Of a stretch of 6,513 nucleotides of DNA, positions 5,666 through 6,513 are shown piece by piece. The stretch is from a bacterium (GTDB taxonomy: Bacteria > Krumholzibacteriota > Krumholzibacteriia > LZORAL124-64-63). The notes under the pieces were generated by a model that ran no database searches, was not told the DNA's origin, and saw only the letters and a list, made by a program, of their open reading frames with translations. A program made the position numbers and the translations under genes. Position 1 is the first letter of the stretch, and every line of letters begins with the position of its first letter. Where the stretch lies: the NCBI GenBank assembly GCA_030635025.1, contig DAOVZQ010000154.1:1-6513 (forward strand), in the 5' to 3' direction.

Positions 5666-6319
5666 TCAGCGGTAGAGCCCCTTGATCTCGCTCCACGTGT
5701 TCTGCTCGTTGCCGATCGCCGGATCGCAGCAGACCAGGTCTCCCCAGATGATGACCTTGCCGCCGGCCGTCTTGTCGAAGACGATCATGTCGATCCAGCC
5801 TCCACCGTCGTTGTTGAAAACGACGCCGGCCTCGGGCTGGTTGTCTATGGGCAGATCGGCCTCGAAGGGAGTGAGGTAGTTCACGGTCAGGAAATAATGC
5901 TCGTCGAAAGGAAGGCACCCGCAAGTACTGTCCATCGGCAGGATGATCTCGTACAGACCCGGTTCGGTGATGTGATAATCGATCACCGGTCCCTCGCAAA
6001 GCGGTCCCTCAGGAAGGAACATGTTCATCGACGGATCCCAGAAAGCACCTAAGAGAGCTCCCGCAACCTGGAAGTCGGCGGGCACCTGGGAAGCCGTAAA
6101 TTCCAGGTACATGTGGACGGCCTCAAGCTTGAACCCACCCAACGGGCACGAAGCCTGATCAGGTGGATAGATGAGATACGCGTAGCTTTCCAGTCCCATA
6201 TGCAGATCTGGAACGGCCGGCGGAACCGGCGAGTTCAGATTGCCGACCTGAAAAACGAGCTGTCCCTGGGCGGTTCCCGCCAGCAGCAACAGAATGGTGA
6301 TCGTAAGCTTCATCTTCAT
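5666..6319 (-). CDS. Secreted protein of unknown function with six cysteines
   Basis: I do not recognise this 217-residue protein. It has a clear signal peptide: MKMK, a hydrophobic core LTITILLLLAG, and a likely cleavage after AQG at 19. The mature part has no transmembrane segment, contains many short hydrophobic/aromatic strands (for example VHMYLEFTA at 68-76, GLYEIILPM at 121-129, HYFLTVNYL at 141-149, KVIIWGDLV at 188-196) and looks like a beta-sandwich. Six cysteines (58, 108, 133, 135, 197, 198), including a CGC and a CC pair, could form disulfides in the periplasm or outside the cell. It lacks a lipobox and an obvious C-terminal sorting tail. GGGAG sits 8 nt before the ATG. It appears to be a one-gene transcript with its own promoter and terminator. 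Function is unknown; an accessory secreted or surface-associated structural role is only a guess. Confidence 0.85.
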   Translation of the reverse strand: MKMKLTITILLLLAGTAQGQLVFQVGNLNSPVPPAVPDLHMGLESYAYLIYPPDQASCPLGGFKLEAVHMYLEFTASQVPADFQVAGALLGAFWDPSMNMFLPEGPLCEGPVIDYHITEPGLYEIILPMDSTCGCLPFDEHYFLTVNYLTPFEADLPIDNQPEAGVVFNNDGGGWIDMIVFDKTAGGKVIIWGDLVCCDPAIGNEQNTWSEIKGLYR

Positions 6320-6368
6320 AACGCGATCTCCCTCAGAAACGGGCCATCCACATTATCCCAGACTATCG

Positions 6369-6397
6369 ATTGTACCCGATATCTGACAACTCATCAA
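6369..6397 (-). promoter_or_regulatory. Candidate promoter of the secreted-protein gene
   Basis: Read on the minus strand, TTGATG (6397-6392) and TACAAT (6374-6369) are separated by exactly 17 bp, matching the sigma-70-like consensus at 4/6 and 5/6. Transcription would start near 6362, giving a leader of about 42 nt. The placement directly after the upstream terminator supports an independent transcript. Confidence 0.5.
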
Positions 6398-6412
6398 GCG
6401 ATCTGTCATAAG

Positions 6413-6444
6413 AAAACCCCCGATACCGCTCAATGGGTACCGGG
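6413..6444 (-). terminator. Intrinsic terminator of a gene beyond the right edge
   Basis: On the minus strand, CCCGGTACC (6444-6436) pairs with GGTATCGGG (6427-6419) over 9 bp with one G-U and an 8-nt loop, followed by GG and then TTTTCTT. The mismatch is a tolerated G-U only in the minus-strand RNA (it would be A-C on the plus strand), so the direction is leftward. It implies a minus-strand gene whose end lies at about 6450-6513. Confidence 0.7.
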
Positions 6445-6484
6445 AGCTAAACACCGCACCAGGCCGTCGGTCAGCCGGCGAAGA

Positions 6485-6513
6485 CTAGTCCATGGTACGG
6501 GCGACGCGGAATC
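6485..6513 (-). CDS. Possible 3' end of a further minus-strand gene
   Basis: The frame ending at the TAG at 6487-6485 reads FRVARTMD before the stop and has the genome's typical G/C-ending codons (seven of eight). The gap of 40 nt to the terminator stem is reasonable. Only eight codons are visible, and another frame stops at 6471, so neither the frame nor the function is secure. Confidence 0.25.

Noticed and set aside
5032..5685. A 217-codon plus-strand frame opposite rlmL and running through the terminator region
   Set aside because: It is a shadow of the minus-strand methyltransferase gene; it crosses the promoter and the intrinsic terminator and has no domain signal.
6493..6513. Possible tRNA 3' end on the minus strand (GATTCC... 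ending in ACCA)
   Set aside because: The spacing from a T-loop-like GATTC to CCA is off by one from the standard tRNA layout, and the rest of the gene would lie outside the window, so it cannot be supported.

Overview
The window is GC-rich and densely coded, with strong G/C preference at third codon positions. It comes from a Gram-negative (diderm) bacterium: it encodes a TolC-type outer-membrane efflux channel and an apparently lipid-anchored periplasmic adaptor. The genome is not one I can name. The secreted six-cysteine protein near the right edge and the overall style recall poorly studied environmental lineages (FCB-like candidate phyla), but that is a weak inference.

Layout. (1) Positions 1-2309, minus strand: a three-gene efflux operon in the order TetR-family regulator, TolC-family outer-membrane protein, periplasmic adaptor (cut by the left edge). 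Each junction is a 4-nt ATGA stop/start overlap. The inner-membrane pump is presumably encoded beyond the left edge. (2) Positions 2310-2470: a divergent regulatory region with a 17-bp near-palindrome that is a good candidate for the regulator's operator, plus a candidate promoter for the rightward gene. (3) Positions 2471-3511, plus strand: an extended-SDR NAD(P)-dependent epimerase/dehydratase with a complete Rossmann motif and YxxxK active site. (4) Positions 3512-3634: a convergent spacer dominated by a perfect 32-bp inverted repeat with an 18-nt loop. It lies inside a second, decayed inverted repeat that reaches into the 3' end of the epimerase gene. (5) Positions 3635-5529, minus strand: a two-gene RNA-metabolism operon, an RlmL-type 23S rRNA guanine-N2 methyltransferase followed 8 nt later by a ubiquitin-like/Mut7-C PIN-type RNase protein. 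(6) Positions 5666-6319, minus strand: a monocistronic unit for a small secreted protein of unknown function, with a candidate promoter upstream and an intrinsic terminator carrying a UUCG tetraloop downstream. (7) Positions 6320-6513: another intrinsic terminator, for a minus-strand gene whose body lies beyond the right edge.

How the parts relate. The efflux operon is probably self-regulated by its own TetR-family protein from the shared 160-bp spacer, which may also influence the divergent epimerase gene. The methyltransferase and Mut7-C protein are probably co-transcribed and both act on RNA, which suggests a ribosomal RNA maturation or quality-control link (inference). The most unusual object is the long inverted repeat in the convergent spacer. 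It is much longer and more perfect than an ordinary terminator, has no U-tract on either side, and each arm contains a 19-bp strictly alternating pyrimidine-purine tract.
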